From Saksenaea vasiformis B4078 (Eukaryota; Mucoromycota; Mucoromycetes; Mucorales; Saksenaeaceae): a DNA stretch of 64,000 nt. The stretch lies in assembly GCA_000697055.1 (NCBI GenBank), contig JNDT01001590.1, forward strand, positions 62,001 through 126,000, written 5' to 3'. A program made the position numbers and the translations under genes. Shown one piece after another: positions 1 to 11,231 of this stretch (position 1 is the first letter of the stretch; every line of letters starts with the position of its first letter). The notes beneath the pieces are model-generated. The model saw nothing but the letters and a program-made list of their open reading frames with translations, was not told the origin of the DNA and made no database searches.

Positions 1-1877
1 TTCTGTCTGAAAGGTCCCAGCCATCTACTAAATGAATTGCCATTTTGCGCCTAGGTTGCCTATTGTCTTCAGCTCAGTCACCTATGATTCTCAAACTGCT
101 GAGGCTGGTAAATTTTGGGTTTATTCTCGGTCATCATCGTCCGTGTTCCACCGTTCTTCGCGCCGAACAACCACAGTAAAACAAGCCTTCTTGTGCACGT
201 GCGAATAAACTTCACAATACCATGTGTTTTATCAAACTATTGAGTAACATTTCTTTAATAAAGTAGAAAAGCACAATGACGCATGGCATGTAAAAATAAC
301 CGTATGAGAAATAGCCTCTTTCAGCCAGAATTGGATAAACATCGATCATTCGGCTTTCCCGGGTCTGCTCCCGAAAAAGGGATTATGTATAGCTCGTAGA
401 TTGTATCGGCGATTACTGACACTCTAAATTTAGACAGCCGCTGAGATGAATGGTACTATTTTGTTCACAAAGGGAGCTGATGCCAGCAAAAACCGTATGC
501 GCAAATCCTACGAGGACTGTCCGAGTAGGTGTAGATCGATTCCTGATGTGTACTCGGATTTGAAATGCTAGTTTTCTGTATTCTATCACCTACATAATCA
601 CCGGAGGGGTTTGCTTTCTGGAGGTTTTAATTCTCATCGCGATGTCCTTGGCACCGCTCAGATGTAAGTAAGAAAAGAAGAGCTATCATAGGCCGCAGCA
701 TTTAGTACACTTGACGATGAAGTATGCATATGTCTGCCTGGTAATAGCCATCTAGCCGAGTTGCTTCATTCTTGTAAAAAGAGATACTGGATTTGGAATC
801 AACGTTTGCGCCAGCTATATGTCCTTTTCACGTTCAAGTTAAATAAGTTTTGCGCTGGAAAGTGATACGTCTTTACGGTGAGAAGTGGCTTATTTTGCGT
901 CAATCCTAGGAATAGTTCGTGTCTGGATAACTTCCTTTTTCCATTGAGGTGCTTCAGTGATGGTTTTTCGATATCCTTTCAGGAAGCAGTAAAATGTCTC
1001 AAGGAAATGTCCTATTGAAACAAGAAATCGTTTTTTTTTTGGCATTGTGGGTACTCCAGTGATGGATTCCCAGTATCCCATAGGAAAGCAGTAAAAATGT
1101 CAATCCTTTCGCTTTGAATCAGGGATTACACCGAAATTTCCATGGTTTAAAGTGCGCCACAACCTATATATGACAGTGATCTACACGACAACGTGCTTAA
1201 TTTGTCATCTTTCTGATCGAGTGATAATTTCATATCTACAAACTTCTGGCCTCCAATTTTCTGTATCTGGAACGAATGACCAAGTAAGCAACCAATGCAC
1301 GGCCTCCTAGACACCACACAATTAGCGTTTATGCATGTTTCAAAGTCATTGTGATACGCATATGCCGCTATATTTGATTGCGGTCATGAACAGATCAATA
1401 ATGGTCGCAAGAAGAGAAAAAACTCTAATAATTACTTCTGATGACATCGAGTAGTACTGTTCCATTTTTACTTTGTTGATTTTTTTGCTTAATGTCAAAT
1501 CCGGAACCATACACATTTTTGATATCTGAGGCTTACTGCGAGAATACAATAGATTCCATTGAGCAAGTCAGCTGGAAATCACTTGCATGTCAAGTTGTCT
1601 TTTGTAATTGACGATGAGATAGGGTGATGTTAATACTGCCAAGAATACATCTGTGTCACAAAAGAAAATTGGGATGCGCATGACATACTGGAGACCATCA
1701 TCTGGTTTCTTACATTGGTTAAATTGACGCAATGCGTGATCTAACGTGCTAGTAAAGTTTTCTATCTGTTTTCGATGTATGCCGTCGGTATCCATCATCA
1801 CTTATAGGAAGGAGAATGACATACCAAAAGTTCAGTTGTTATCTACGCATAAGGCTGAGGGTAGGACATCAAGATAG
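1..1877. other. No supportable gene
   Basis: I read this stretch on both strands and found only short open frames without recognisable motifs. It is AT-rich and looks like intergenic or decayed accessory DNA. The right end is bounded by the stop codon of the verprolin gene at 1878-1880. Confidence 0.5.
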
Positions 1878-2287
1878 CTATGTCTGCAAATGCGAAAGAT
1901 CGATCGGAAATGCTGTCAATGACGTATGAGTTAAAAATAAAGAAAGAGAGAAACTGTGGTTTTCTTACAACAGCCAGTTTCCGCCCCAGTTGGATAACGT
2001 TTCAACTTTTTCTCAAATGGTGGCGGTGGAGGGAATTCTTTTTGTGAATGAAAAGTCCAACGACCTGCTTCAGTCAGAGGCGGTTCAGGAATCTCAATAT
2101 TCAAGCTATGGTAGGATGGTTGAACGGGTATGGTTGACATGCGAGACAAAGGGGATTGTCCAGCTGAGGTTTGAGATGGAGTAGCATTACGTACAGGTGG
2201 AGGTGGTGCAGGAATACTACGTCGATCTGTAGTTGAAGAAGGGCGTGGAGGAGGTGGAGGAGGTGGTGCGCGGCCTCGCGGTAACAT
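1878..2287 (-). CDS. Verprolin / WIP-family actin regulator, C-terminal part (short form)
   Basis: This is a proline-rich protein of the verprolin (Vrp1/WIP) family, which binds WASP at cortical actin patches. Two exons read on the minus strand: 2287-1969 and 1912-1878, with a 56-nt intron (donor GTAAGA, acceptor ACAG). The model gives 117 aa. Poly-proline runs (for example APPPPPPPRP) come first. They are followed by the family's WASP-binding motif, W-x-F-H ... E-F-P-P-P-P-P-F ... K-R-Y-P-T-G, and then, across the intron, the tail SFPIDLSHLQT, which matches the usual G-S-x-[IV]-P-[LI]-D-L ending. That splice restores the family tail, so I trust it. The start ATG at 2287-2285 is only the first in-frame one. 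No actin-binding WH2 motif is visible, so an upstream exon may be missing from the model or the gene may be shortened. Confidence 0.72.
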
Positions 2288-2815
2288 GTTAGGAAACGTT
2301 GGGGAGAAAAAGAGCGGGAATAAAAAAAATGGCCTATCCGAGGTCAAAAACGTTTCCCCACAAACCACTTTCCCAAAAAGCAACACAAAAGCACGCACAC
2401 ACATGGATGGACGGACGCACGCACACACGCACGCATGCACCTATTCACGCTTTATGAAGCATACAGACAAAAGCTTTACTACTACATCAATGAATAAGAG
2501 CACATGCTCTACATTCTGATATGAATTTATGATTTTTCTTTTTGATTTTTAAAGAAAAGGAAAAGAGAAAATAGCGTACGATGAGCCGATGTTATAAATA
2601 AATGATTGTATTTCTGCAGGAACTTACCATTAACAGATGTAATTTAGAGTTTGCATGCGTAGAAGAAGTGTCTTGACCACGTTAAAAACATAAAAAAAAA
2701 TGGGGCAGCGGCATCACGTGAGAGCTGGGGATGTCGCTTTTTTTTTCGCTGAATGAATAAAAAAACGTAAAATGCTTTCTTGTTTTTCAACGATCGCCGC
2801 CAGTCATCTCCTACC
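2288..2815. promoter_or_regulatory. Shared intergenic region between divergent verprolin and BEM46 genes
   Basis: The two genes are transcribed away from each other, so this 528-nt interval must hold both promoters if both start sites are right. It contains a CA/CG-rich stretch near 2390-2440. On the minus strand a clean donor-like GTAAGT follows an ATG near 2630, which could be a tiny first verprolin exon. I could not assign a discrete TATA box to either gene. Confidence 0.35.
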
Positions 2816-4177
2816 ATGGTGCTGGTATACATTTTGTACTTAATATATTTCGCCATTGCTATTACTGTAGCCCTATCGCTACTACTTTACATGTATCAAT
2901 GCGACTTGCTTTATGCTGCAGGTTTTCCTTCAGGTTCGAGGACCGTGGTAAGTTAAAATCTTACGGTTACCTGTATACGCGATGTCCATTGAACAATCAT
3001 AAAAAAAAAAAGGTTGCAAGGCCTTCTCAATATGGTTTACCAGATAAAGAGGAGATCTTGGTAACAAAAGACGGTGTCAAATTGAGAAGTTATGTTTTGA
3101 TACAACGCGGTGACGAGGTGGCTATACAGTCACCTACACTTCTTTGTTTTCATGTAAGTAAATATTGATTGCTTTGAGGGTAAAAAAGTTATTATATGGA
3201 TAAAAGGAATTCACCATGTTATACTATTTAGGCTCATACGGGAAATATGGTAAATAATTTTTTTTTGATGGGGTTGTCGTATTTTGGTAACAGGATCACG
3301 TTTCCCACGACAATGCAGGGCCATCGACTTCCCATCTCTCAAATGTTCTACAAGAAACTTGGATACAACGTTGTCATGTTATCTTACAGAGGGTAGGTCA
3401 CTTTCTTTTCTTTCTTTTTTTTTTCTTTCTTGCTAGGAGATGTAGGACTGACGTGATCTTCTCTTTAGATATGGGCTGAGTGAAGGCAAAGCTAGTGAAA
3501 AAGGATTACAAATTGACGCACAGGTAAGAAAGAGGATGACAAAGCGGGTGAAAGAATTTGAAGCTTAATCTTTGGTGAAGACGGTGGTTGACTATGTCCG
3601 ACAACATCCTATCCTCAAACATACCAAACTTGTTGCCTACGGTCAATCTTTAGGAGGTGCTGTGGCTATCAACCTTGTGTCGAAGAACGAAAGCAAATTT
3701 GATGCATTGATCATTGAAAATACCTTTTTGAGTGTGGTAAGTGGGAATCAACAGGTTTATGGGAGAGCAGATTGATGGAAGAAAAAAAATTTTTTTTTCT
3801 CTCGTTTTCTAGCCACTATTGATTCCTCATGTTCTGCCTGCATTGAGACATCTTGTTTATCTTTGTCATCAAACTTGGAGATCGTACAAAACGATCCAAT
3901 TTATTCGGGAAGTACCTATATTGTTCTTATCGAGCCTCAGAGATGAGTTGGTACCACCAGCCCATATGGCCAAATTGTATAAGATTGCCCAGACAACGGG
4001 TGTTAAAGTCTGGCGCGAATTTGAGAATGGAACCCACAACGACACGTGCATGCAGGTAAAGTATAACACTGGTGGCGGGAAAAAAGAACTAGTGTGTCTG
4101 AATATTACCATTAGGAAGGTTATTTTGAGGCAATTGCAGAATTCATTCGTGATCATGTTTGGGAAGTAGCAGACTGA
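2816..4177 (+). CDS. BEM46/ABHD13-type alpha/beta hydrolase
   Basis: A membrane-anchored serine hydrolase of the BEM46 (ABHD13) family; its natural substrate is not established. Eight exons: 2816-2947, 3013-3153, 3232-3249, 3319-3392, 3469-3523, 3581-3736, 3813-4055 and 4115-4177. All junctions are GT-AG and in phase, giving 293 aa. Residues 1-30 form a hydrophobic signal anchor. The FPSGSRTV and RPSQYGLP signatures follow, then the oxyanion segment HAHTGNMGHRLP. The nucleophile is Ser163 in GQSLGG, with Asp236 (SLRDELVPP) and His267 (NGTHND) completing the triad. Exon 3 is only 18 nt and encodes AHTGNM, so gene finders will often miss it. The length fits the family. Confidence is high because every exon carries family motifs. 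Confidence 0.93.
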
Positions 4178-4195
4178 AAAGAAAAAAACAGATCT

Positions 4196-4440
4196 GCTTT
4201 TATTTCCCCCCCTCTCCTCTCACATACACACTCTACATTCCATTCCTAACCACAACCACTCACACACACGCACATACAATCGCACCACCCAATGCAACTC
4301 ACACGACCTCGTTCTCTTAACTCAGAGAGAAAAAAAAACTCACCCCACTCTCGCACACACACACACACAAAAAAAAATGTCAACAACATACGCACACACG
4401 CACACACGTACAACACACATAACACCATCCCATTCAAACC
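4196..4440 (+). repeat. CA-rich simple-sequence tract downstream of BEM46
   Basis: A pyrimidine-rich stretch passes into repeated CACA and CGCACACA runs (for example near 4343-4365 and 4390-4420). It begins about 20 nt after the BEM46 stop codon and probably spans the 3' UTR. The open frames across it are compositional artefacts. Confidence 0.6.
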
Positions 4441-6419
4441 TGTGTCCGTACTGGTTGTCTCCTCCTTGAACACGCTTGGCGTGTACGGTGCATCCATTCA
4501 CATGTTTTTTTTTCTTTTGTTCTCTTGCTTTCGTCCAACCTTACGTACAGATAGGCACATTTGGCCCTTCTATTCCTTTGCATCGTGTTACCACGCAATG
4601 CATAAAAATACTCCTTTTTTTTTATTGCAAAATGAAGGTTTAGCTAGCTTTTTTTTTTGTTTGTTGGTAATATACCGATTGACGACAATGCTTCTTTTTC
4701 CCCTACCAATGATGGTTACACAAGGTTCTATCTTTGTCCGTACCTATTCTAACATAACAATGGTTGGCAAAAAAAATAAATCAAAAGCATAACACAACAT
4801 GGATCGCAGTTTCGGATCAAGAACTCCTGGGGGTTTAAAGGGTTTTCTTTACTCCGATTCAGAAAAATTATGTAATTTTTTTTGGGGAAGCTTGTTTCAA
4901 CGTGCAAAATTCACTCTCAGCATGAAATAACATTGGTAAATTCTTCTCCTGGCGTCCGGCTAGATAAGACCAGCTACATATGGGCACCGTGGCTGAATAG
5001 CACGAAGACTTCCCAAGAGAACCGAATCCGTACGAGGCAAGTGCTGATATCTATGGATAAAATTGTGATACAAGGGTTGCTTCTTCCAACTCATGAAAGA
5101 GGCTGGATCAATTTTCTCCACCACTGTTCCTAGCAATCGTGGGTATTGAAGCGATCGATCTAATGTCCCCAAAGGGCAGCTATCACTGATATCAATAATT
5201 ATCGATAATTTTACTGAAATTACGGATAACAATGGGAACAGTACGACTAATGTTGATGAAAGCCACAAGTAGCAGGAGTACTACTGCTGCATTTTCGGAC
5301 TCAGCCTTTTCGCCCCACGATCTCGAGAACCCAGTAGTACCGCAGATCAAAGACAAGAGTGTTCAGGGACAGTTTCTACTTGATGGACATGATCAGGCTA
5401 TTCAACCGGCATGTGCTGACAGAAGGGTCCTCGCTTCACTTGCGAGTCGCTCTACCTGCTCCTCGATGCAAAAGATTGTATGATGGAGAAGGCCTGAGTT
5501 CAAAGCCAAGTGAGGTCATGAGAAAAAGTATCGATCGAAAATCCGTCATGGATATTCTGCAGAGGCAAATGCATTGTTCCGCCTTCAGAGGAGTTATACC
5601 GGTGATGAATCCCCTATTGGACATATATGCTATCTCTCAATCTTACTGATCAAACAGAATAGGATGCATGAAGGCTTTCTGTATGTACTTTCAAGAAAAA
5701 TTATACATATGGACGAATCAATTACTCGTTCAGACTCGCATTTCGTTGTCCACAAGTGGAGTGTAGTCTGGGCAACTGATGAAACAGAATTACTCACCGT
5801 AAGTTTGATTGAGACATACAATGAAGATCTATATCTATTTGGTGTTATTTGCCAATGAATTCAGGCTAGTAAGGCCATCGAAGTAAGTATATCTTCTTCT
5901 CTTCTTTTCTTTTTTTCCTTTTTTTATGATATGCAGCTGAATATGTTACAGCGAAAACAGCTATTGGAAGAAATAAAAGAAAAGAACTATCGACCAGATC
6001 TGTAGCGGCCCATGCTTAGCGGGTTGATTGATAATCCTGATGGAATGTTGTCATTGGCAAACTGGTGTTATTGTGGCATCACGCTCACCTAGAAAAGTCA
6101 AAGGACAAACCTTAATTTTCAAAAAAAAAGATTCTGCATACTTTTTTTTGTCTTCACCTCTTTTCCCCCCTGTTTCTGAATCATAACCAACTGTACCGTT
6201 AAGTGACCTGATAAAAAGAAATCTAAACTTCCACAAGCAACTATCAGATCGCGTTCGTGTGGGGATCGTTGCCCTATATATGTATGGTGTTCCCAACAAT
6301 GAGGTATCCCACAAGTGGTCCTTCTGATCTCCACTGCCACTAATACAGTTAAACGTTATGAGAAAGCAGGCAGTACTGATTCGAAGAAGAGGACCTGAAG
6401 GCCGGAAAATTTATCTCAG
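4441..6419. other. No supportable gene; short frames only
   Basis: Several open frames of 60-100 codons occur between 5230 and 5860 on the plus strand, but none keeps its frame or shows a motif I recognise. A decayed gene or transposon is possible around 5230-6000, where intron-like GTAAG and pyrimidine-AG sites occur near 5800-5950. I make no functional claim. Confidence 0.4.
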
Positions 6420-7060
6420 ACAGATTTGCAAGCTCTCCATTTGAGCATGAGACGAGAACCAAAGCAGGACTACGATTATCATCGACAAAATCTAAGGGCC
6501 GCTGGAACAAACGTCAATTTGGACAGGATTAGAAAGTATTTATGCGATGAAGGCTTAACTCTAGAAAGCCTCCACTGACTGATAAGTATGTGGCACATGC
6601 GAAGGGGGGGGGGGCGCGGAAAGACGCGAAGGAGTTGTACGACGACCTTAAGAAGCTCTTCGACAAACGCAAGTTTTCGCGGTTGACCAAATGATCACTA
6701 GCAGGATCGATAAGGCAAAAGGGGGACCTGAACGTCTACGACGGGGCGGTTGAGAAAGAGGTGCCCGGCCCGCAAGAAACGACGCCTTAAGTCTTAAGTT
6801 TACAAGCGGACATCTCCATTGAACTATGGAGCAATGGCACCATGTAGTGTGGTCTGATGAATTTCTCTACATGACCTGGAGATGCAACGACGCTGGCGTT
6901 CGCGTGCTTTGAATGGATAACGAACGGTACCAAGAACGCCATATAGCGGAAACGCGGCAGTTTGGCCAGCGTGCTGTTATGGTTAGGGGCTGCTTTTGGG
7001 CAGGTGGACGTGGCCGGCTTGTTGTCATGAAAGGAAGCGTTTCTGAAACAGATTACCTGA
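6420..7060 (+). pseudogene. Tc1/mariner-like transposase relic
   Basis: Degenerate DDE transposase of the Tc1/mariner superfamily. Recognisable pieces in order are RKPPLTDKYVAHAK (typical of the region before the first catalytic Asp), then WHHVVWSDEF near 6835-6865 with the first catalytic Asp, then DNERYQER and, near 6955-7020, the segment VMVRGCFWAGGRGRLVV that matches the V-W-G-C-F block. Stop codons and frame changes interrupt it, including a TGA just before the DNERYQER segment and a G homopolymer near 6605. The second and third catalytic residues are missing because another gene family's sequence takes over at about 7035. Confidence 0.6.
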
Positions 7061-7970
7061 TGAAGATTTGGGCTCCTTTATTTGATTCCATCGTTTCTGT
7101 CAACAATCAATCTCGTTCGTTTGAAAACGTATTTTCAAAAAAAAGAAAGACGCAACTTCTGCATGAGCACCGATTTATTCAATTTTGCTTTTAGCGGTGA
7201 ATGTGTCAACTCCAAATCTACCCATATGAAGCAAGAGCTTTTACTGCAGTGGGCACATCTTTGAGTTTAAGGTGGATTTCCGCTTTGTCCTTGACGCCTG
7301 TGGAGTCGAGCACGATGTTGGGGCCGGGGAAGTGGTTAGAAGTAATGGAAGTGATAAGCTACACAAAGATTTAGACAAGCTACTCCGTGAGGCGAAAGAT
7401 GTAATGGACGGCTTGTTGGCGAATTCATTAGACGAAGAATCCGTTTGCAACTCTGGTGCTTGGATCATCCAAATATCCGGCTTACATGCTGAAATATCAA
7501 GTGTGCATCTTACTCGCGATGGTCTCTATGTCTGTGTACCACAAGGCAAACTACTTTTTCCTTCCCGCACTTCCAATCTCCATGGTTTTGTCAACGATCT
7601 GGAGAAACTGTTTTTAATGGCGGTAAGGATTTTATGTGGGTTCTTTTACCGATACGAGTTACCTTTTTATTGATAGACAAAATTGGAAGATAACGCCTTG
7701 GCCCTGAAAGCAAATATTGATTTTCTGGAAAATCGCCGAAGATCAATCGGGAAGGTGTTCCATAGGCCAAGACAACTCGACAAAAAACGTTTAAGAAGAC
7801 AATGGTTAAGACCTACGTGGTATTCTCCCTCTCGAAACGACCAGCATCTATCAAAAACCCCTTTTGCGCTATTTGGCGATATTCCCGTCCAACAAAGCAG
7901 TAGCACTAATACCGTCAATAGCACAGACTCGAATATCATTACAGCTGATGATGATGGCGAGGTCACCTAA
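7035..7970 (+). pseudogene. Family-2 uncharacterised protein (copy 1), broken 5' part, intact 3' part
   Basis: I do not know this family's function. It recurs about eight times in the window. The copy starts at SETDYLMKIWAPLF (the KIW-x-P motif), shifts frame near 7085 and runs into VRLKTGE. The segment after about 7250 reads cleanly: GHIFEFKVDFRFVLD, then a DK-x-H-x-D-x-DKLLREAKDVMD helix, then IQISGLHAEI and DGLYVCVP. An intron at about 7623-7678 (GTAAGG to GATAG) joins two exons in phase. The protein then continues through TKLEDNALALK and a basic FHRPRQLDKKRLRRQW stretch to a stop at 7968-7970. The 5' end is fused to a Tc1-like relic and no ATG can be defended. The 3' half could still be expressed. 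Confidence 0.6.
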
Positions 7971-9120
7971 CGAATAAGGAGCTACAGCTACGAACTACGA
8001 TTTGATCCTCGCGGGATTCAAGCTCTAGGAGGGGAGGATGTAGCCGTATTGCTACTCGTGTGTCCGCACTTTAAGTGGACACAGTAACGATCCTGTATTT
8101 CATACGATAATCTCCGCTCTTTAATAAATACAGGCGGACACTACGATAGTGTCCCAGTCGAACGTTTTCCACATAACATACTTGTATTGACGTTTACCTA
8201 TTATTACCGCTATCCTACGCATCTCAAACTATAACAAATAAGTGTAAGTAATAATCAGAATATACTCGGGTACTATTCCTCGATGCAACGGTGCATATTA
8301 TTACAGACCAGGGCCAAGATTGCAATCTTCGAAAGAACAGAGCAGCTAGAAAAGCAGATACGTAAGCAATTGTAATCACGTTGCACTTTACAGATAAAAA
8401 AGAGTCTCAAGGGACTTCCTGTCGGGCAGATAACAATCAAATAACGGAAATCCACACTGGCCCGTCAGTGAATTACTCAAATACGTGATGGAGTTGGGAA
8501 CCCTCTTGTCACATTTTTTTCATCCCTGGTTAAGAGCTTGCGAAACACCGAGAATGCCAATGATCAAGCTTGGACAAGACGACGTTTACTCGGTTGTAGA
8601 TCCATCATCAAGTCGAAAAGGTCCTTGTGTCACAAACTATTGCTGTCCCTGAAACCGTACCTTGAATTGGTTTTACTTTCCTATCTTTATGGTTGTAGTC
8701 CTGCCTCCCTTGTCTTCTTTATATATCGTTCCTGTAGTTATTCCTAGACGCCACAGACTGTATAGACTATGTAAACGCAAGGGTTTTTCCAGGAATATTG
8801 CCGAGAAACGCATAAAACCTAAGGGTGGGATACAGTCATGTATCTAATCCCAGTTTCATTAGTTTATCTCGATAGAGTACATATCGTACAATGTTTTAGT
8901 GGTTGCCGAGTTCTACAAATTATGCCAACAATTTCGTGAAAAATAGGACTAGTTATCTTCAGGAGATGACAGCCGACAATCAACCGAAGCCAACTAAAAA
9001 CGACCAGTTGTTCTCTGTACAACTGATATTATCATTGTAGCCCCACTATGCCCTACTTTTAATACGCTCTCGAGTTTAAAACCTCGTCTGATATTTCTCG
9101 GCATGTTGTGATGGATCAAT
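7971..9120. other. Intergenic; possible solo-LTR debris at its left end
   Basis: Just after copy 1 of family 2, a purine tract (AGGAGGGGAGGA, about 8026-8037) is followed directly by TGTAGCC, as at the edge of an LTR. Two short segments with TGTCCGC and GTGTCC lie further on. No integrase, reverse transcriptase or second LTR was found, so an LTR origin is only a possibility. The rest holds no supportable gene. Confidence 0.3.
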
Positions 9121-9127
9121 CATGAAC

Positions 9128-9146
9128 AAATATATATATATATAAT
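9128..9146 (+). promoter_or_regulatory. TATA-like alternating AT tract upstream of the P450 gene
   Basis: A run of alternating TA ends about 58 nt before the P450 start codon at 9204, a plausible distance for a TATA element with a short leader. It could also be a simple TA microsatellite. Confidence 0.4.
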
Positions 9147-9203
9147 TGTGCCCATCCACTGTGCCTTTTTTAGTGTAGTTTGTGCTTAGAGAAAACATAC
9201 AAC

Positions 9204-11231
9204 ATGGGGCAACTACAACTAGATGGTCAGTTACTTCAAGCATGGTGGAAAACCGTCATGGAAAAGGTAGCATCACTTAGCCGAAAACAGCGTTACACCC
9301 TTGCGATTGCTATTTTCGCTTCCACTCTCTATCCTTACGTAAACAGGCTCGTAAGGCCACCAAAATCGTTGCGACATATTCCGCATATTTCTTTTTACAA
9401 CTATATGAAAGGAAGACTAAGACATGAACAACCTGATTCGTACAACAAGCGCCTCGTGCAGCCGATGATCCGGAAAGGCATGGTACCAAATGGAGTATAT
9501 GTGGTAGGTCTACAGAATGAGACTATTTTACATACGCTAACTGTTCGGATTAGCGGTTAGATCGTGTGGGATGGACCGTTCACATCATAGAGCCACAAAC
9601 GGCAAAGATGATTCTGACTGATCTAGGTAAGAAGCACTAGATTTTAACCCTGTCTATTTATCTGCGTGCTTTAAAGAGAGATTTCCCAAAGCCGATATTC
9701 GTCTCGGACGAGAAAAAACAATTGACGCACAGTATCTGGGTAGTCCCAACGTTTTATTTTCAAATGGTGCTGAGTGGAGGAAGAATCGCAAGGTAAGGAA
9801 GGCAACGGTGCTCTTGTAGAGAAATAAGTGAATCAATGACTACTTAGATCATCAACCCCGCATTCCACCGATCCATGCCTGTCAAAGTCTTTGCCCATCT
9901 CACTCAAGATTTGTTTAAAGCAATAGAAGCTCGTGGACCTGGCCCTGTCGATGCAGTTGACGTAATGAAACGTGCTGCTCTCAATGTCATCGGGAAGGTT
10001 GGGTTTGGTACGTATCAATGACGATCTGGTAAAACGTTCAACTTAATGCTCGTCTAGACTTCGATTTCAAAGCACTAAGTGATCCAAATAATCCTTGGGT
10101 TCGTATGTACTACAATATCGATGATGGCATCCGCGAGCCACTCTTCTTCCACTTTCCTATTTTGGACCGTTTCTTTCTTTGGATGTTCCCTGATAGACGT
10201 TCAGTGCATGAGGATCTGCGACAGTTTAAGCAGATGCTGGGGCAAGTAATCGCCGAGAGACGCGAAGCGGTCATGAACAAGGACCACCAGATGAAGACTA
10301 GTGAAGATAACGAGAAAGATTTACTCACGTTGATGTTGGAAAGCGAACGCCTAGGAGAAGGAACTCTAACTAATGAAGAGTTAAATGTAAACTTTATTAG
10401 TTATATATACAGTATATGGCTAAACCACGGACGTTCTCGTTTTTAGAGTAACTTGAGAGTCTTCTTTCTGGCGGGACAGGCCACCACAGCCAATTCGCTT
10501 TCCTTTGCTGTCTATTATTTATCCAAGCACCAGGTATCTCATATCTTAATTGGAAAAAAGGGAGATTTTTACCATCTATTTTCTGTAGGATGTGCAAGAA
10601 AAAGCAAGGCAAGAAGCAATTCGCGTACTGGGAGATGAACCATGTGACGCTATCCCAACTGTCGAACAGGTCAAACAACTTCGTTATGTTGGTCAAGTGA
10701 TTAAGGAGGTTGGTCCCTGCTCTTTATGAGTGCAATGGCGCTCATGATAAACCTCGTTTTTAGACTATGCGGATAACCACGCCGGTTACGCAAAATGCAA
10801 TCCGTAGAGCAACGGAGGACGTCACCATAGCAGGTGTGGTAGTCCCAAAAGGGACACCTGTAGTGTCCGATATATTCGATATCCATCACAATCCCAACAT
10901 CTGGAAGGATCCATATAAATTCGATCCCGACCGGTTCATGCCTGGTGGTGAAGCAGAAGATCATCCCAGCGCATGGTTACCATTTGGTTTGGGCTTGCGT
11001 CAGTGTTTCGGTATGAATTTCAGCTTGACGCTTCAACGTGTCATGCTCGCCATGTTAGGTAATCCGTCTCATCATTGGACCTGGAAGAAAGTGCTAACCC
11101 AAGATCATTTAGTCCGAAAATTTCGTTGGAATTTACCTGCGGACACTGAGCACAAGGATCATCTTATAACAAGTGTTGGTGATATCCCCATTGCTCTGAA
11201 TTTGTACGCAAATTTCGAAAAGCTGTATTGA
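9204..11231 (+). CDS. Cytochrome P450 monooxygenase
   Basis: Heme-thiolate monooxygenase with an N-terminal membrane anchor; its substrate cannot be read from the sequence. Nine exons: 9204-9503, 9554-9626, 9677-9792, 9848-10007, 10058-10386, 10447-10533, 10589-10708, 10764-11058 and 11113-11231, giving 532 aa with consistent phases. Residues 33-45 (YTLAIAIFASTLY) form a hydrophobic anchor, followed by RPPKSLRHIP. The heme ligand is Cys476 in FGLGLRQCFG. The K-helix ETMR is residues 395-398, spanning an intron, and FDPDRF follows it. The I-helix reads AGQATT (335-340), with alanine where most P450s have an acidic residue. The last intron (54 nt) has no stop and a length divisible by three, so an open frame runs through it. 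Splicing it restores MLAMLVRKFRWNLP. It resembles the P450s expanded in Mucoromycota, but I cannot assign a CYP number. Confidence 0.9.

Noticed and set aside
2286..2519. Plus-strand frame over the CA/CG tract (and the minus N-terminal extension of the verprolin frame)
   Set aside because: Both cover simple-sequence DNA and have no conserved content; the verprolin homology begins only at the proline-rich part.
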